Part shown: positions 1-12,200 of the stretch, piece by piece
Numbering within the stretch: position 1 is the stretch's first letter
Layout of the letters: each line of letters starts with the position of its first letter
From: Bigelowiella natans CCMP2755
Taxonomy: Eukaryota > Cercozoa > Chlorarachniophyceae
Assembly (NCBI GenBank): GCA_000320545.1
Contig: ADNK01000002.1
Location: 1-64,000, forward strand
Direction: 5' to 3'
DNA length: 64,000 nt
Notes under the pieces: generated by a model
Seen by the model: the letters and a program-made list of their open reading frames with translations, nothing else
Databases searched by the model: none
What the model was told of the DNA's origin: nothing
Program-made: the position numbers and the translations under genes

Positions 1-66
1 CTAACTAACTTCCCAGCTATTGTTGTTGTTGTTGTTGTTCGTTGTTGTTGTTGTTGTTGTTGTTGT

Positions 67-107
<41 letters not shown>

Positions 108-109
108 CG

Positions 110-206
<97 letters not shown>

Positions 207-215
207 CGTTGTTGT
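1..215. repeat. (GTT)n microsatellite
   Basis: About 70 GTT units with occasional GTC or GTTT interruptions. All long open frames here are homopolymeric (Leu, Val or Cys on one strand, Asn/Gln on the other) and are not credible proteins. Confidence 0.95.
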
Positions 216-222
216 CATCATC

Positions 223-2096
223 ATGACTACTCATAATCCAAACCTTCTCTCCTTCCTCATCCCAGAGAGGCACAACACCTCCTTTACGAGTGGGTCATGC
301 CACATACTGTCTTCTCTACAAGCGGGGAGGGGAATGTTTTGCGGTAGCGGCATGCACATTCCCTGTGCACCGATTTACCTATCAATTCATCATGACCGAT
401 TCTCGTCTAATGCCGCGAAACCCATTTCCTTCACAGCTGTTGTGATATTAGCTGCATACGGCATTGTGTTTCTATCACAACCATCGTACGAGTACTCAAG
501 ACGAACCGGGGAAGATTCATTTTCTCTTCTCCGGTCGTCATCATCATCAGCATTTAAAATGGCCAGAACTCAAGAATATGAACCCTTCATATTACCTTTC
601 GAACTCGGAAGAAAATCAAATCCAAATGCAACAATGACATTGCTATCAACTAAAAATTTCCAGACTTCTCCTGTTATTTTTGGTTACAAAAGAAGAGGTG
701 AAAGTTGCTCTCAATGCCAGAAGAGAACACTTGAAACTGCAATACGCAATGTAGGTTTAGTCCCGATATCATACTCCTGTGTTGTTCAAATAATTCCTCT
801 TCATCTTCTACCTTCTTCGAACACAATTTGTATCGTTCCGATCAAAGACACGATAATATAACCAGAATCTATTGCGAAGAGAGTTATCATCGAAGGTCTG
901 CTGGACAGGTCGCCTCGATCCAACGGTAAGTTCGAATTGTTTTTTGCTAGTCTTTCACTCCCAACTTAACCATGTATCTTATTGCAGGCAGAGGGATTGA
1001 TGGTTTTCCTCTGCGGTAAGGAATGCGCTAATCAAAAAACATGGAATTCCATGACAAAAGAGTATAGATTCCGCATGCTGCTCGGAGTCACGGTATCACG
1101 TCATAAATAACGTTGAACCAAAGCTAAGCACTGAAATAAATATCTGAATCTCAAAGTGATTAATGTGGTGGTAGAGCGATACGTTCGATTCTTTTGGATT
1201 AGTACTCTCAACTGTTCCAGATAGTCTAGACTTTACAGAGGTATTCATAAGTCTCGCGAGTATGACTACCTAAAGCTGAGACGGTAGCACTTTTCAGATC
1301 TTACGAAAATTCAAGCACGTTATTAACTCGACTGGCAACAGGACTTTCTCTCAACCTTATCCTCCTTTCTCATCTATAGACGCTCGAAATGCGTCAGGGT
1401 GAGGCTAATAGTTAAACATAGAGGAGAGTCAGAAGAATCACATTTCACTTATACTATCTAACACTTAGGTACAAACAACGACTCTGGAAGTGGAGCCTTC
1501 AAAATCGGCTACATGAGATAACAAATGTACCCTCAAAGAATGTCACAATATTTTCCCTAAAATGGATCTCAACAACATATATCTCTAAGCATGAGGTATA
1601 AATGATTCCTAAACACACAGGTTTTTCCATTTTCTATCCATTTGATTATCATTTTAATCACAGATTCTGGGTCTACAATACGAGGACGCCGAGGCATGTT
1701 CCAAAGATGTTTCCTCAACATTTAGAATCGACGATATCAAACGCTCATGGAATGTAAGTGAAGCCATTGAGGCTCGACTCAACCACCAAATTACATTTGT
1801 TCTTTTCAACCATTTACACATCTCTGTTTAAATTTTATCAGGCAAGTTTGAGCAACATATCACGTGACAGGTTTCCTGTTTTGACACTAGAGGCTTCCGT
1901 GTCATCAGGATGTTATATTCGTAGCATCTGTTCGGAGTTGGGCAAAAAGGTAGTTACTACACAAGTGCACGTCATTGTATTTCACAGACATGGTCTGTTC
2001 AAATCACAGGTGGGTACTGGTGGATTAGCCTTGTCAATTGTACGTGAAAAGTTTGGCTCGTTTTCAATCAAATCGGCAAATGTAGCATTCGACTGA
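223..2096 (+). CDS. truB: TruB/Pus4-family tRNA pseudouridine synthase, about nine exons
   Basis: The family isomerises U55 in the T-loop of tRNA. Exons as read: up to 750, 866-925, 988-1099, 1221-1240, 1298-1398, 1469-1595, 1664-1753, 1842-1949 and 2010-2096, with phases that agree. Family blocks appear in order: KVCWTGRLDPTAEG with the catalytic Asp, KEYRFRMLLGV, QPYPPFSS (the QxPPxYSA block), LWKWSLQNRLHEI, SSGCYIRSICSELG (the GxYIRSLxxDLG block) and a final GLALSIVREKFGSF. The 20-nt exon 1221-1240 supplies SLDFTE and is the least certain. The amino end is unresolved. The first exon is open from 223 and holds a hydrophobic stretch after KPISFTA, which may be a targeting sequence, but no convincing KPxGxTS block. 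Another start could be ATG 559. Confidence 0.85.
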
Positions 2097-2169
2097 ATGT
2101 CTCGTAAGAAACTGTGCATGACTGATGTCTATTTACACATGATTGCTGTGGTCAATCATATGATACTGT

Positions 2170-2245
2170 CTGCATGTAAGACGGATGTAATTAATCAATT
2201 AAATTTGTCCAATGGTCATCCTTATGTAGCTGTGCAAAGCAGCGG
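2170..2245 (+). repeat. Dispersed repeat, copy A
   Basis: A stretch of about 70 bp containing TAATTAATCAATTAAATTTG and then ATGGTCATCCTTATGTAGC. It recurs near 6705-6780 in the same orientation and near 16697-16760 inverted. The copies differ at scattered bases. Confidence 0.7.
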
Positions 2246-2299
2246 CTACAGCGCTAACATTGAATCTGTTGGTCTAGATGTGTGATATGCAGCAAGTAC

Positions 2300-2802
2300 T
2301 ATGGTCTCCATTGTTCTATTGTTTGTCATGCAATGATCCCCGCCAAGATGATCGTACGCGCATGGCATGCTCGTCCATCTAACATCGTGTGTCATAGAGT
2401 GTACCCGCAGTTATAGTGCTGATGATGGCAATGGTCTACCGTGCACCCAACATCGCAAAGATGTTCGGTAACGCACACGTCTGGCGGCAGCACATTGCAA
2501 CTACGAACAAAGCGCGCATGACTTCATCTGCACACGTGTAGCACGTGCTACGTACGTGTAGCATGTGCCGTGGCATGCACCATGGTCTAGTGTGACTAGT
2601 GCGTGGTGCATTTGCCGCGCCACACGTCTAGACTCACTAGCTCAGCAGGCATGTAGGGTGTGCAGTCTCGCATGTGTCAAGTACAGCAGGCACATGTGCT
2701 AAAACGTCTGCAATGTCTGTGGCAGGTGGACTACTTCATTTTCACAGGTCTCTGCTGCATCTGCATGTTGGTTAGCTAGACCACATTTCTCAAAAATGAC
2801 TA
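2300..2802. other. Intergenic island rich in short palindromic words
   Basis: No gene seen. The stretch is dense in TAGC, CTAG, ACGT and CATG words, for example GTAGCACGTGCTACGTACG near 2538. The same texture returns at 6150-6260, 16560-16860, 23960-24180 and 53880-54450. Confidence 0.5.
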
Positions 2803-2872
2803 CTATGCAACCCTTACATCACACATGTCACACAGCATGTGGTTGTTGAACCATTTTGAATTCATTTGACAG

Positions 2873-3214
2873 TCAAACAAGCCTCGGGCTCTCGAGTCCT
2901 CGAAGATCGAATGTGCTGTTTGATGATTTTGCTCTCTTTTTTTTTTGTCTGATATTTGCATAGTGCAAAATTCTTCGACTAGGACGCAGGGATCCAAAGT
3001 TGTCAAGGTCATAGTTGAGCATGGCCGTTGCAGTTTCATCTTCAACCATGCTTGGTTCCTCAAAAAATGAATCCGTTCTTGGAACATTGCATTTTCCTCC
3101 CAAATTTCTTTTAGAAGCAAATGTGTGGGGGAAGCGGAAAGGGGCATTGAAAACACTGGAGGATTCTGATTTCAACTTCGCAAGATCATGAACGGTGGGC
3201 TTCCTGTGTTCCAT
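2873..3214 (-). CDS. Hypothetical small protein
   Basis: An open frame of 113 codons from ATG at 3214. The product is basic, with MEHRKPTVHDLAKLKSE at the start and a Lys-rich run near the end. No family was recognised. It could be a single-exon gene or the last exon of a gene whose other exons I did not find. It lies between the TruB gene and the CTP synthase promoter. Confidence 0.3.
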   Translation of the reverse strand: MEHRKPTVHDLAKLKSESSSVFNAPFRFPHTFASKRNLGGKCNVPRTDSFFEEPSMVEDETATAMLNYDLDNFGSLRPSRRILHYANIRQKKKRAKSSNSTFDLRGLESPRLV

Positions 3215-3279
3215 GTTGTTTGATCTCAGGCGATGACTTCGAATTCTGTCACTTAGGAGCTTCGTGACGGCCAACCAGA

Positions 3280-3899
3280 TCGTGAATCATCTCCTGTTGA
3301 TTGATTGACTGATTGATTGATTGTGTGTGTCTCTGAACACTCGTTCGTTACCAAGGGGCATGATGACTCGTAGATCTATGTACACATGATGGACTGATGA
3401 TGTCTCGGAGCGGATCCAGCATCACGAATTGATCAATCACCTACGAGTCGTAGTCTAAATCTCGAGTGGATGATGATTGAATCATCCTAAAATCATCCCG
3501 GCACAACACTGATCAATTCCGATAACGGCTCCGACTGTTGATGTTGATTTGACTACTGATGTGTGACTGTTGTGATGACCATAATCTGGTAATCGAAACT
3601 GAAATAGTGCGAGATAGTCTCGAGAGTTTTTCTCAGTGTTGTCTCACAAGTAGATATCTGAAAGTCTCGAGAGTTTTTCTCACTGTCTCACACAAGTATC
3701 TGACATATTTAATTAGATTATGCTTTGGTGAGTAGTACGGTACTCTCTTCCATTTTCTTGCTGGGCAACGAAGGAGAGGGGAGCACAGATTCCAGTTCCC
3801 CTTAACTTCCTCTAAAAGAATAATAAAACATACCTTTCTAGCGATAGTAGCTAACCTCAGTTAGAGCCTCCTATTATTACTTGATTATTACTGCAGAAT
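3280..3899 (+). promoter_or_regulatory. Upstream region of CTP synthase with a tandem duplication
   Basis: No gene is seen here. A segment of about 45 bp reading TCTCGAGAGTTTTTCTCA and on through a TCTCACA/CAAGTA motif occurs twice, at about 3616-3655 and 3666-3700, some 200-280 bp before the CTP synthase start. Short TTGA/GATT runs lie at 3298-3322. Promoter function is inferred from position only. Confidence 0.4.
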
Positions 3900-6062
3900 A
3901 TGAAGATAAATACCATTGTCACGCTTCTATTCTCCACCTTCGTTCTCACCACCACCTTTACAACACTAAATTTGGCCAAAATTATCGGGGGAGGATGGCA
4001 AAGCGACAGCAAATATCAGGAATCAAGCCAACATCGTTGGCGGGGGATCCGACGGAGACATCAAACTGAGTCCAAATCATCATCTTTGACTACATTCTTC
4101 CAACCAACCTCGGCAACACATCACTCTGCTTCATTGAGGTTCAGAGGAGGAGGAATTCTAGGAAGTAAACCTGTCATGAATCAGCAGCATGATGCGGCTA
4201 CCCCTGCCGCTCCTGAATCTTTTGCGTCGTCATCGTCGTCTGCCACTACCCCACAAGGTAGTTGCGGTTCTTCGACTATACAGAGTTCTGGATACCCTCC
4301 TCTCAAGTATGTAATTGTTACCGGTGGAGTATTATCCGGTATCGGTAAGGGAGTAACTGCAAGTAGTATAGGAGTACTGCTGAAAATGATGTATCGAAAG
4401 CCAACAGCAATCAAGATTGATCCATACCTTAATGTTGACGCTGGTACTATGTCCCCACTTGAACATGGGGAGGTGTATGTTCTGGAAGATGGTGGCGAAA
4501 CTGATCTTGATTTGGGAAATTATGAGCGATTTATGGATGTAAAATTGACAAATATGTCTAATCTTACCACTGGTAAAGTTTACAGAGCCGTGATAGAAGC
4601 AGAACGTCGAGGAGATTTTTTGGGAAAGACTGTTCAAGTAGTCCCGCACATAACAGGGGCAATTCGTGGTTGGATTGAAAAGGCAGCTCGCGCACGCATT
4701 GGAATGATGTCAAACAGACGACGGGCAGTATCTGCTGCACCAGCACTTCAAAGAGAAGAAACCCCTGATATGTGTGTAATAGAGCTCGGCGGCACTGTAG
4801 GAGATATTGAGAGTATGCCTTTTTTAGAAGCTATACGCGAATTGCAGCTGCAGGTTGGAAGAGAGAACGTGCTAGTTGTTCATGTATCCCTTATTCCTGA
4901 GATAGGAGGAGAGCAAAAGACAAAACCTACTCAACATAGCGTTCAGAAAATGAGAGAAATTGGAATTTACCCCGATGTACTAGTTGCCCGTACAACTAAT
5001 GATTTGACGAATGGGGCAAGAGAAAAACTTGCAAGTTTCTGCCATGTTGATCCAAGGGATATAATAAGTATGCCCAATCTTAACAATATCTATCATATAC
5101 CGCACATACTTGTCAAGCAAGGTCTTCATAACAAATTTGCAGACCAATTGAAACTACGAAGAAGAACCCTGGATCTGGCGCTGTTGAACTCATGGGCAGA
5201 AACAGCTACAAATATCGACAATTTAAAGAAAAAAGTTAAAATTGCTCTTGTTGGCAAATACACAAAGGGCACTGATACTTATCATAGTGTTGTCAAGGCT
5301 TTGTTACATGCTGCGGTTGCAACAAAGCAAAAACTGGAAATATCTTGGATAGATTCCACATACTTAGAAGATTCTGGTGCAACGGAAGAAGAAGCAGAAG
5401 ACCAACAAATATCACTAAGACGAGATGCCTGGAAACGTCTTAAAGAAGCTGATGGTGTGGTGATTCCTGGGGGATTTGGCCAAAGGGCACTGGAAGGTAT
5501 GATCAACGCTATCAACTATTCACGAACGACGAAAAAACCATTTCTGGGAGTGTGTCTCGGTATGCAACTTGCAGTAATAGAGTATGCTCGTTCAGTGCTT
5601 GGCCGCAAACATGCAGGTAGTACAGAATTTGATAAACATCTGACTCAAGAGGAGCAGGTTGTTATATTTATGCCTGAGGGAGATGCAAAAAAAATGGGAG
5701 GTACGATGCGGTTAGGTGTTAGAAAAACGAAGTTACGCAAAGATTCAATCATGCAGAGTTTATATGGAGCAAAGGTAATAGAGGAACGGCATCGGCATAG
5801 ATTCGAAGTTAATCCTCTGCATGTGGATGCGTTGGAAAAAGGAGGACTTCGGTTTGTTGGAAAGGATGCAGACAAAGGAGATAGAATGGAAGTTGTAGAG
5901 CTTTCAGAAGCTGTTCATCCTTACTTCGTAGCAACTCAATATCATCCAGAATTTAACAGTAGACATACCCGTCCGAGTCCTCCTTTTCTCGGTCTACTGC
6001 AAGCTGCAAAAGTTACTTCTAACGCTGCAGCAGAAGGAGCCTCAAAGTCTGAGCTATCGTAG
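3900..6062 (+). CDS. pyrG: CTP synthase with long N-terminal extension
   Basis: It makes CTP from UTP, ATP and glutamine. The single uninterrupted frame encodes 720 residues, against about 540-600 for most family members. The synthetase domain begins near residue 136 with YVIVTGGVLSGIGKG (P-loop). DPYLNVDAGTMSPLEHGEV and ELGGTVGDIES follow. The class I glutamine amidotransferase domain has PGGFG, nucleophile Cys552 in GVCLGMQ, and His682 and Glu684 in QYHPEF, so the enzyme looks catalytically complete. The first 135 residues are extra: a hydrophobic segment at 1-25, then a basic Ser-rich stretch with RFRGGG near 81-86. This suggests secretory-pathway or organelle entry, or an upstream start that is not used. 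An internal Met near residue 93 could give a cytosolic form. There are no introns, unlike its neighbours. Confidence 0.97.
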   Translation: MKINTIVTLLFSTFVLTTTFTTLNLAKIIGGGWQSDSKYQESSQHRWRGIRRRHQTESKSSSLTTFFQPTSATHHSASLRFRGGGILGSKPVMNQQHDAATPAAPESFASSSSSATTPQGSCGSSTIQSSGYPPLKYVIVTGGVLSGIGKGVTASSIGVLLKMMYRKPTAIKIDPYLNVDAGTMSPLEHGEVYVLEDGGETDLDLGNYERFMDVKLTNMSNLTTGKVYRAVIEAERRGDFLGKTVQVVPHITGAIRGWIEKAARARIGMMSNRRRAVSAAPALQREETPDMCVIELGGTVGDIESMPFLEAIRELQLQVGRENVLVVHVSLIPEIGGEQKTKPTQHSVQKMREIGIYPDVLVARTTNDLTNGAREKLASFCHVDPRDIISMPNLNNIYHIPHILVKQGLHNKFADQLKLRRRTLDLALLNSWAETATNIDNLKKKVKIALVGKYTKGTDTYHSVVKALLHAAVATKQKLEISWIDSTYLEDSGATEEEAEDQQISLRRDAWKRLKEADGVVIPGGFGQRALEGMINAINYSRTTKKPFLGVCLGMQLAVIEYARSVLGRKHAGSTEFDKHLTQEEQVVIFMPEGDAKKMGGTMRLGVRKTKLRKDSIMQSLYGAKVIEERHRHRFEVNPLHVDALEKGGLRFVGKDADKGDRMEVVELSEAVHPYFVATQYHPEFNSRHTRPSPPFLGLLQAAKVTSNAAAEGASKSELS

Positions 6063-7083
6063 CTGCTTTAGGTACAAAAGTGCCAGCACGACCAAATTAA
6101 TATCATGAATCACACAAACACTGATCGGGTGCCAAATCTCATGACGAGGCAGACCGTATTGCAACAATATAGGAAATGCTACGAGTACCTTGCTGTGTGT
6201 GTTGTAGCTTTCGCATCACGTACGTACACGCTAATAAGTAACTAGTGCTAGATAGAGCTCACACATGGCATCCTAGATGACATGGGTGCAACATGCATGC
6301 GTCGCGGCCAATGCGATGATGTGCGTTCGATTTTGGCAACTATAACTAGATAACGCTGCTGCTGTATGTAGCCAGCTTGTAGCAGAAACTATATGTGACC
6401 GGATGGAACTGGAGGATGTGCGTTGTGAAATAATATAGATGTAGCTAGAAAGAGCGATAGCAACCAGCAATGTTTCGGTGTTACCCCAATTTTTGGCTAC
6501 ATATATTTATCATTGCAGTTTGTAGCAATGGAGGCCTTTTGTGCCGTAATGTTATGCATTTGCTTAATTTGATCAGTGCAGTTGTGTGAGACACATGCTA
6601 GCAACCGTCTTTAAACGAATTGCGGCCTTGCGGGCGCTGTCCGCATGAGACGGGTGTAATGATTGAGTTAAATTTTATCCATAGTGAGCTATCGTATGTA
6701 CTATTACGATATAAAACTAATATAATTAATCAATTAAATTTGCTCAATGGTTATCCTTATGTAGCTGTGCAATGCAGCGGCATATGTCATCCATATAAAC
6801 AGCTGTAAGTATGACATTTACACATGTTCTGCAAATGAGACAACAATTTTCGTGCCGATCGAGCGTCATTCGCATTCGCGCATTAGACATTATTTGCATT
6901 TTGAATGTTGGTGTCAGCGATGATCTTCTCATCATGACATGTGATTTAGCGCTGCATGACAACGTGCTGCTGTGAAGAACTACATAAAAATCAGCACAAT
7001 CTGTGGAGGTGAGGCCAATTGAATACGACCAGGCGTTTCAAAATATATTCACCAGTCTAATTGGAACGGCGACACAACAAACA
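6063..7083. other. Intergenic region with dispersed repeat copy B
   Basis: No gene seen. A palindromic-word island covers about 6150-6260. Copy B of the dispersed repeat lies at about 6705-6780 (AATTAATCAATTAAATTTGC, then TTATCCTTATGTAGCTGTGC). Short frames in this stretch show no family features. Confidence 0.6.
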
Positions 7084-8496
7084 TCAAGTTACAACCTCTG
7101 TGCAAAAGTCCGTTGACTTTGCATGTAAACCCAAATCTTTTGCTTTCATTCGAGCAAGGAGGCCAGCAACCGAATCAAGGATAACAGCACCTGAGTCAGC
7201 TAGCTTCACCTTTTTCCCACTTTTTCCTCGTCGTCCATTTTTATGAGACAATGTTTTGTTAAAGCTTTTAGCATTACGAGCCGTTGGTGTTAAGTTTGCA
7301 GGTTTTAAATCATCTCCACATTTGTCGTTATTCTTCGCCCACTGCTTGAGTTGAAGATTGTCATCCTGATAAAATTGCAACTTTGAATGGTCATGCGACA
7401 TGTACCATCTGCATACTACCGAAGCCGAAGTCTTTCTTCTTCTGTGACGTTTTCTTGTTCTTTTACGATGAGTTAGATCTCCCATATTATCTACACCACC
7501 TTTCTAGAGAATATAAGATATTCGCCAGTAAAACATGATGTTGAACACATTTTGACAGAAGAAGTCAAATAAATAAATAATATCATGAACCTGATCTATT
7601 GCAGTTTTCCTAAACTTTTGAGGTATTTCCTCTTTGGCCAGTCCTCTCACTGCATATAAACGGACTGCCATGTCCTAGAACAATTAAAAGTAACACTGAA
7701 ATTGGCGAATCAACGATATTGTCTCTAGAACAATTAAAAGTAACACTGAAATTGGCGAATCAACGATATTATCTGAAGATTGATGAGATATCTTCTCCTA
7801 TATGAGTAATTCCAAGGCAGCAGCAGCAGCAGCAGCAGCCCCATAAAACATTGCTAAGATATCATCTCTATGGGACTATAGTTCTCTAAGACAGCAGCAG
7901 CAGCAGCAGCAGCCTAAAAAACAACCAACCATTGCTGTTCCACTGCAGTCCATGTCCCGTATCTCTAGCTCACGAGACAGAATCATCCGCCCATATGCAT
8001 ACAACTGATGACAAAACAATTGCGTACAGTAATACATCACGTATTTCGATAAGAATAAGAGACTGAGTAGTTAGTATCTTGTTCCAGATGTGAAGCCTGA
8101 CATCATATGGTGATCTTGCTGCGTTAACATCAATCTTTGCATGTTCTTCCATGAAATCCTGCAATCCTGCAAATTCTTCCGCGAACTGATACTGCCCCGA
8201 TGCCTACCGTACATAGTTGTGATCGGAAATGTAATACGTCTTCTGCAATTGACATCAAGAGACCTGTAGTTTCTCCAATTCCTCCTTCCGAAGTCTATTT
8301 AATGAACATGTCAGATCACTAATTCTCTTATCGCCCAAATGATATGAATGAAACCTCGTCACATTCATTATAATTACTTCTCTATTTTGCGTTCCTCCTC
8401 CAAGATTCGGAGGCGTTCTTTTATTTTTGCTTGTCGCATCTTTTCTTCCTGCTGACGTAGCCAAACTTCCTCTAAGTTCTTCATACTGCCTGACAT
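7084..8496 (-). CDS. Unknown multi-exon gene, coiled-coil N-terminus and basic C-terminus
   Basis: Read on the minus strand: exon 1 8496-8378 (MSGSMKNLEEVWLRQQEEKM, strongly charged helix), exon 2 8318-8264, exon 3 from 8191, one exon 7674-7591 (DMAVRLYAVRGLAKEE) and the last exon 7503-7084. The last exon carries an Arg/Lys cluster (HRKRTRKRHRRRKT) and ends DFCTEVVT. Donors GTAATT, GTCTCT and GTTCAT and the phases agree for most joins, but the 3' end of exon 3 is unresolved. No family was recognised. The basic cluster could be a nuclear localisation signal (inference). Confidence 0.6.
7675..7774. repeat. 50-bp tandem duplication next to an intron 3' end
   Basis: A 50-bp unit beginning CTAGAACAATTAAAAGTAAC occurs twice. 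It abuts the acceptor of the exon that starts at 7674 on the minus strand, so it also duplicates CTAG acceptor-like words. CAG/CTG runs of 7-8 units follow at about 7818-7840 and 7893-7913. Confidence 0.85.
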
Positions 8497-8547
8497 GTTG
8501 TTACCAGCAGGGTTGCTAAGATGTGATAATTACACTCTACTACTAGC

Positions 8548-8635
8548 TAGTAGAAATAGTTCACGGATACTACTTTCATCCATTGATGATTTAGTAGAAA
8601 TAGTTCACGGATACTACTTTCATCCATTGATGATG
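8548..8635. repeat. 44-bp tandem duplication
   Basis: Two near-perfect copies of a unit starting TAGTAGAAATAGTTCACGG, starting at 8548 and 8592. It lies just upstream of the start of the minus-strand gene 7084-8496. Confidence 0.85.
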
Positions 8636-8704
8636 ATTCACTCTCGCTCCTTCATGAGACTTGCTCACGAATCCTACCTGGATGCCATGGCTTGTGATTC
8701 ATGA

Positions 8705-9290
8705 AATTATGGTAGCCTCCCCCCCCTCCTCGGAATCGTGGCAGGGACTCCCTTAGATCATCCTTTAAATGCACAAGAATATTTATGTAAATATGATGTG
8801 CATAAATATGTGCATAAATATTTGATGCCGAAGAGTTGGGTGGTACAATTATCCATTCAACATGATTACTTTTCCATGAATCTTATCTGGCTTCGACTGC
8901 CTCCTCGTGACCAAATGGGTTTTACTCACACGGAATCTCGTTTGAAAATGCTGCAACGTAGAGGTGGCGTGGATTTGTAAAATATCTTCGCTCATCCATA
9001 GTAAAAGAGTAACTACGCCGAGTAATGATGCTCGCATTTGGCCCACGCTACTACATTCTCCAGTTGTTCCGGATTTGTTGCATTGTAGTTGGTTGAAGTA
9101 CTGCATACTTTTCTCCGTTCAACACCTCTTCCGTATTTTTGCTAGCAAGCCTTATCGTTTTTGGCCACTTCTTTTCCACAACGTGGAGCATTCCACCAAT
9201 TAACCATAGCGTGATACCTCCTTTACATTCACATTCACAGAAGTAGCTGTAGCAGATTGGCAAGCACCATCGAAAATAAATGATCAACAA
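8705..9290 (-). CDS. Possible coding exons, unidentified
   Basis: Two minus-strand open stretches look protein-like. The one at 9290-9051 contains GGMLHVVEKKWPKTIRLASK. The one at 9106-8849 contains VTLLLWMSEDILQIHATSTL. A GTATCA donor-like site falls near 9219. I could not join them into a model or assign a family. Confidence 0.2.
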
Positions 9291-9450
9291 TCACGTGCTG
9301 TGAGTTTACCATTTCTCCTGCGATTATCTCCGATGATGCTGAATTGTTCAGTGGAATAAAACAGAAAATGCACTGCGTTCCCGAATATACGACAAAAGGT
9401 ATGGTCTGTAATTAAGCGAGTTAATAGCATGCCGTTTTCTACCTGCGACA

Positions 9451-10205
9451 ATGGCAGGGGGCACCGCTACATTAGTAAATACACTTCCAGCACAGTTGCT
9501 TGTTTTCCGGAAGCGAGCAATTAGAGTTGGGGGGGACAACCTCAGTGCAAACAGAATAAAAGAGTCTAGAGGGGGAAGGGGAGAAAATAGAAGCAAAGAG
9601 AAGGAAGAAGAAAACCTGGAGAAGGAAGAAGAGAAGATTATTTTATTTGGAGTCAGTCTTCCAGATGGCGTCAAATGTTCGAACGTACTACTACTACTAC
9701 TACTCGATTATTCCTCGAATTCCATTTGGAGGGAGGAGGCACAAATGCTATTCGAATCTTTTGATGTTCAAAGAGGCGATTTTTGCGTGTCCATAACTTT
9801 GAAATTGTGCGCCGATTGATGGGTACCATGGTACCAATTGTTCCTAGGTATCCACTTCACCAGATATGTTGGGAGCCAAATTGCAACCGGATAGGAGGAG
9901 GAGGAGGAGGAGGCGGAAATTTATCGGAACTAGTTCCGGTCATTGTTGTAGTGTGACAACTGCTGTGAGAGATAATTGTATGAGGAGAGAGATATTTATA
10001 TGAGGAATAATGAAGCTTATCATTCGGTTAGCTTCAGAACGTGAACAATTGCCCTCTACTACTACTACTACTACTACTACTACTCCTCCTACTTATCAGG
10101 TGTTCAAACCCCTGCTAAAGAGCAAACGAGGATTCGCAGGCAATCTAATCGTTACCGTCAAGAGAGCTGAAATAACCCAGTTTTCAAAGGGTGGTTCAAG
10201 TTCGA
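9451..10205 (+). CDS. Possible 5' exons of the RhoGAP gene, unidentified
   Basis: The frame from ATG 9451 encodes a basic then Glu/Lys-rich protein (MAGGTATLVNTLPAQLLVFR, later KEKEEENLEKEEEKI). The frame from 10010 carries a Thr run and then GNLIVTVKRAEITQ, which is vaguely C2-like. Both lie upstream of and on the same strand as the RhoGAP exons, so they may be its 5' part. Splicing was not resolved. TAC/CTA and AGG runs interrupt the stretch. Confidence 0.25.
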
Positions 10206-11087
10206 TAATACATTAAAGTAACTTTTGTTCAATTTGTTGCTTCACAAGCTTTGATGCTCAGATGTCAAGAATCCTGTACTTGAATTGAGGTGCAAGGAGA
10301 CAAAGCTTCTCACGCCAGCAGCATTAGATGGGTTAGAGTGCTGTTTGTATTTTAAATGACTTTACTGCCACATTGTAAATTTCATAAATAATGAATATAT
10401 TCATATCGTTACTCTAGTGAATAAATCATTAGGGGTAAAGCGCCTTGTTGGGAATGCAAGTTTCAGATGTCAGCTGCTGCAAAAAAACAACAACAGCCAA
10501 CCACTAATTTGTTTTATCGTGAAAGTTGTTACTGTAGCGCTCGCAATAACTAACAGGTTGCCATTTTTAACAACTTAGTGATCTGGATGGAGATGAAGAA
10601 TTTCTTGAAGTATAGTAGTACATCGAACGTTTTGGACAGCGTGTTTGTGCCAGCTGCTACTAAAATATTTACTTTTTCCCAGATATACCTCTATGATATG
10701 CCGTCACTCGATCAGAACAAACTCATAGAAATTGGAAGGTAAATAGCGGCGCCATTTATTGGTTTCGTTACCATAGATTAAAAGAACCCATTCAAAGTGA
10801 AAATCCAACCTGTTTATTATATGAACTTTTTCCCTCCTTCTTATCCTCTTCTCCAGATCCTCGATTCCTCTCTTGCCTTTGGTTTCAATTGCAAATCCGG
10901 TCATAATTATCCAATTTTCCTTCTAAAATCAAAGACCTGACAACAAACACATCTGTGTTGTTTTCAGATATATACGTTTGATAAAGAGGAGAAAGAAGAC
11001 AATGAGGACATTCAAAAAATTTTAGACTTAGTAAATTCATATTTCTATTTTATTCCAAGTACTTTAGGTAATATATCTTGTTTACAG

Positions 11088-11909
11088 GTGAAATCATCTA
11101 AAATTCACAAGTTTCGAAAGACGTATCTTCAGGTGGGTGCGTCAATTCTGTAGTAACTTAGTCGTAAATCAACTTACTCATTTTATCGAACATAATTTGA
11201 AAATCACAGGCAATTTTGACCACACAACTTGTGAAGGCTCATCTGTTTTGGTTCAATATTATCCGACCAAATACAAAAGCAGCAGCGAAAAAAAGGTATA
11301 ATTATCGTCATAATTCTTTTAAGTGTACGATATATGAACATGATGGATACTGTCTCTCCTCCGTAGACGTGGCTCGCTTTATACTACTTTTCAACTTGGT
11401 GTGCATCATAATTTTAGGGCTGCTGCTCCTGCTGCTATTGTTGGAAAAGTGCGTTTGCAGGTGTGAGGACGTATTATCTCTTGTAAAAACGGCATCTGCT
11501 AAGCTGAAATATCAATGTTTAGATTGGTTTTAGGCCTGACCTCAGCGCTCCTGTGCTTTCAGACGAGAGAAGACGTCTACTCGAGTAATCATAATAATTT
11601 ATATCCGAGCAGCTGTGCAATAACCGAGCTTCTGTTTCATGTGATGATGTGCTAGACATTTTTTTTAGAGTCATTCCGCTTGTTTACAATGTCGATTTTT
11701 TGGTGTGCAATACTTCAGAGCAAAGAGGAGAAGGAGTTCTCCTATGGTACTATTTACAAAAAGTGTGTGGTTACCGTGAAGCTTGCTTGTTCATCATGTT
11801 AAACATCATGAGTCTCTGTGGTTACCATGAAGCTTGCTTATTCATGTTAAACATCATGAATCTCTTCTTTGCAGCAGCAGCAGCAGCAGCAGCAGGTGGA
11901 GGCTGTTGG

Positions 11910-11942
<33 letters not shown>

Positions 11943-12161
11943 CACTGGTTCATCATCGGGAGGAAAATCAGATTTCTTAGGAAAATGTGTGATGATAACA
12001 ACATCATTAGACTATGCTACTGCTGCTGTCAAAAATATGATGAACGACCACTATATGCACACAGTGAAAAATTATGACAGCATATTATATCAACGGGGTA
12101 GCACTACTTTTATAATTTATTGCCAAATAGAATAATAGTTACAGTTATTGCTACGACGATT

Positions 12162-12200
<39 letters not shown>

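Noticed and set aside
1-273. Long frames of poly-Leu, poly-Val, poly-Cys and poly-Asn/Gln
   Set aside because: They are translations of the GTT repeat in all frames and on both strands, with no unique protein sequence.
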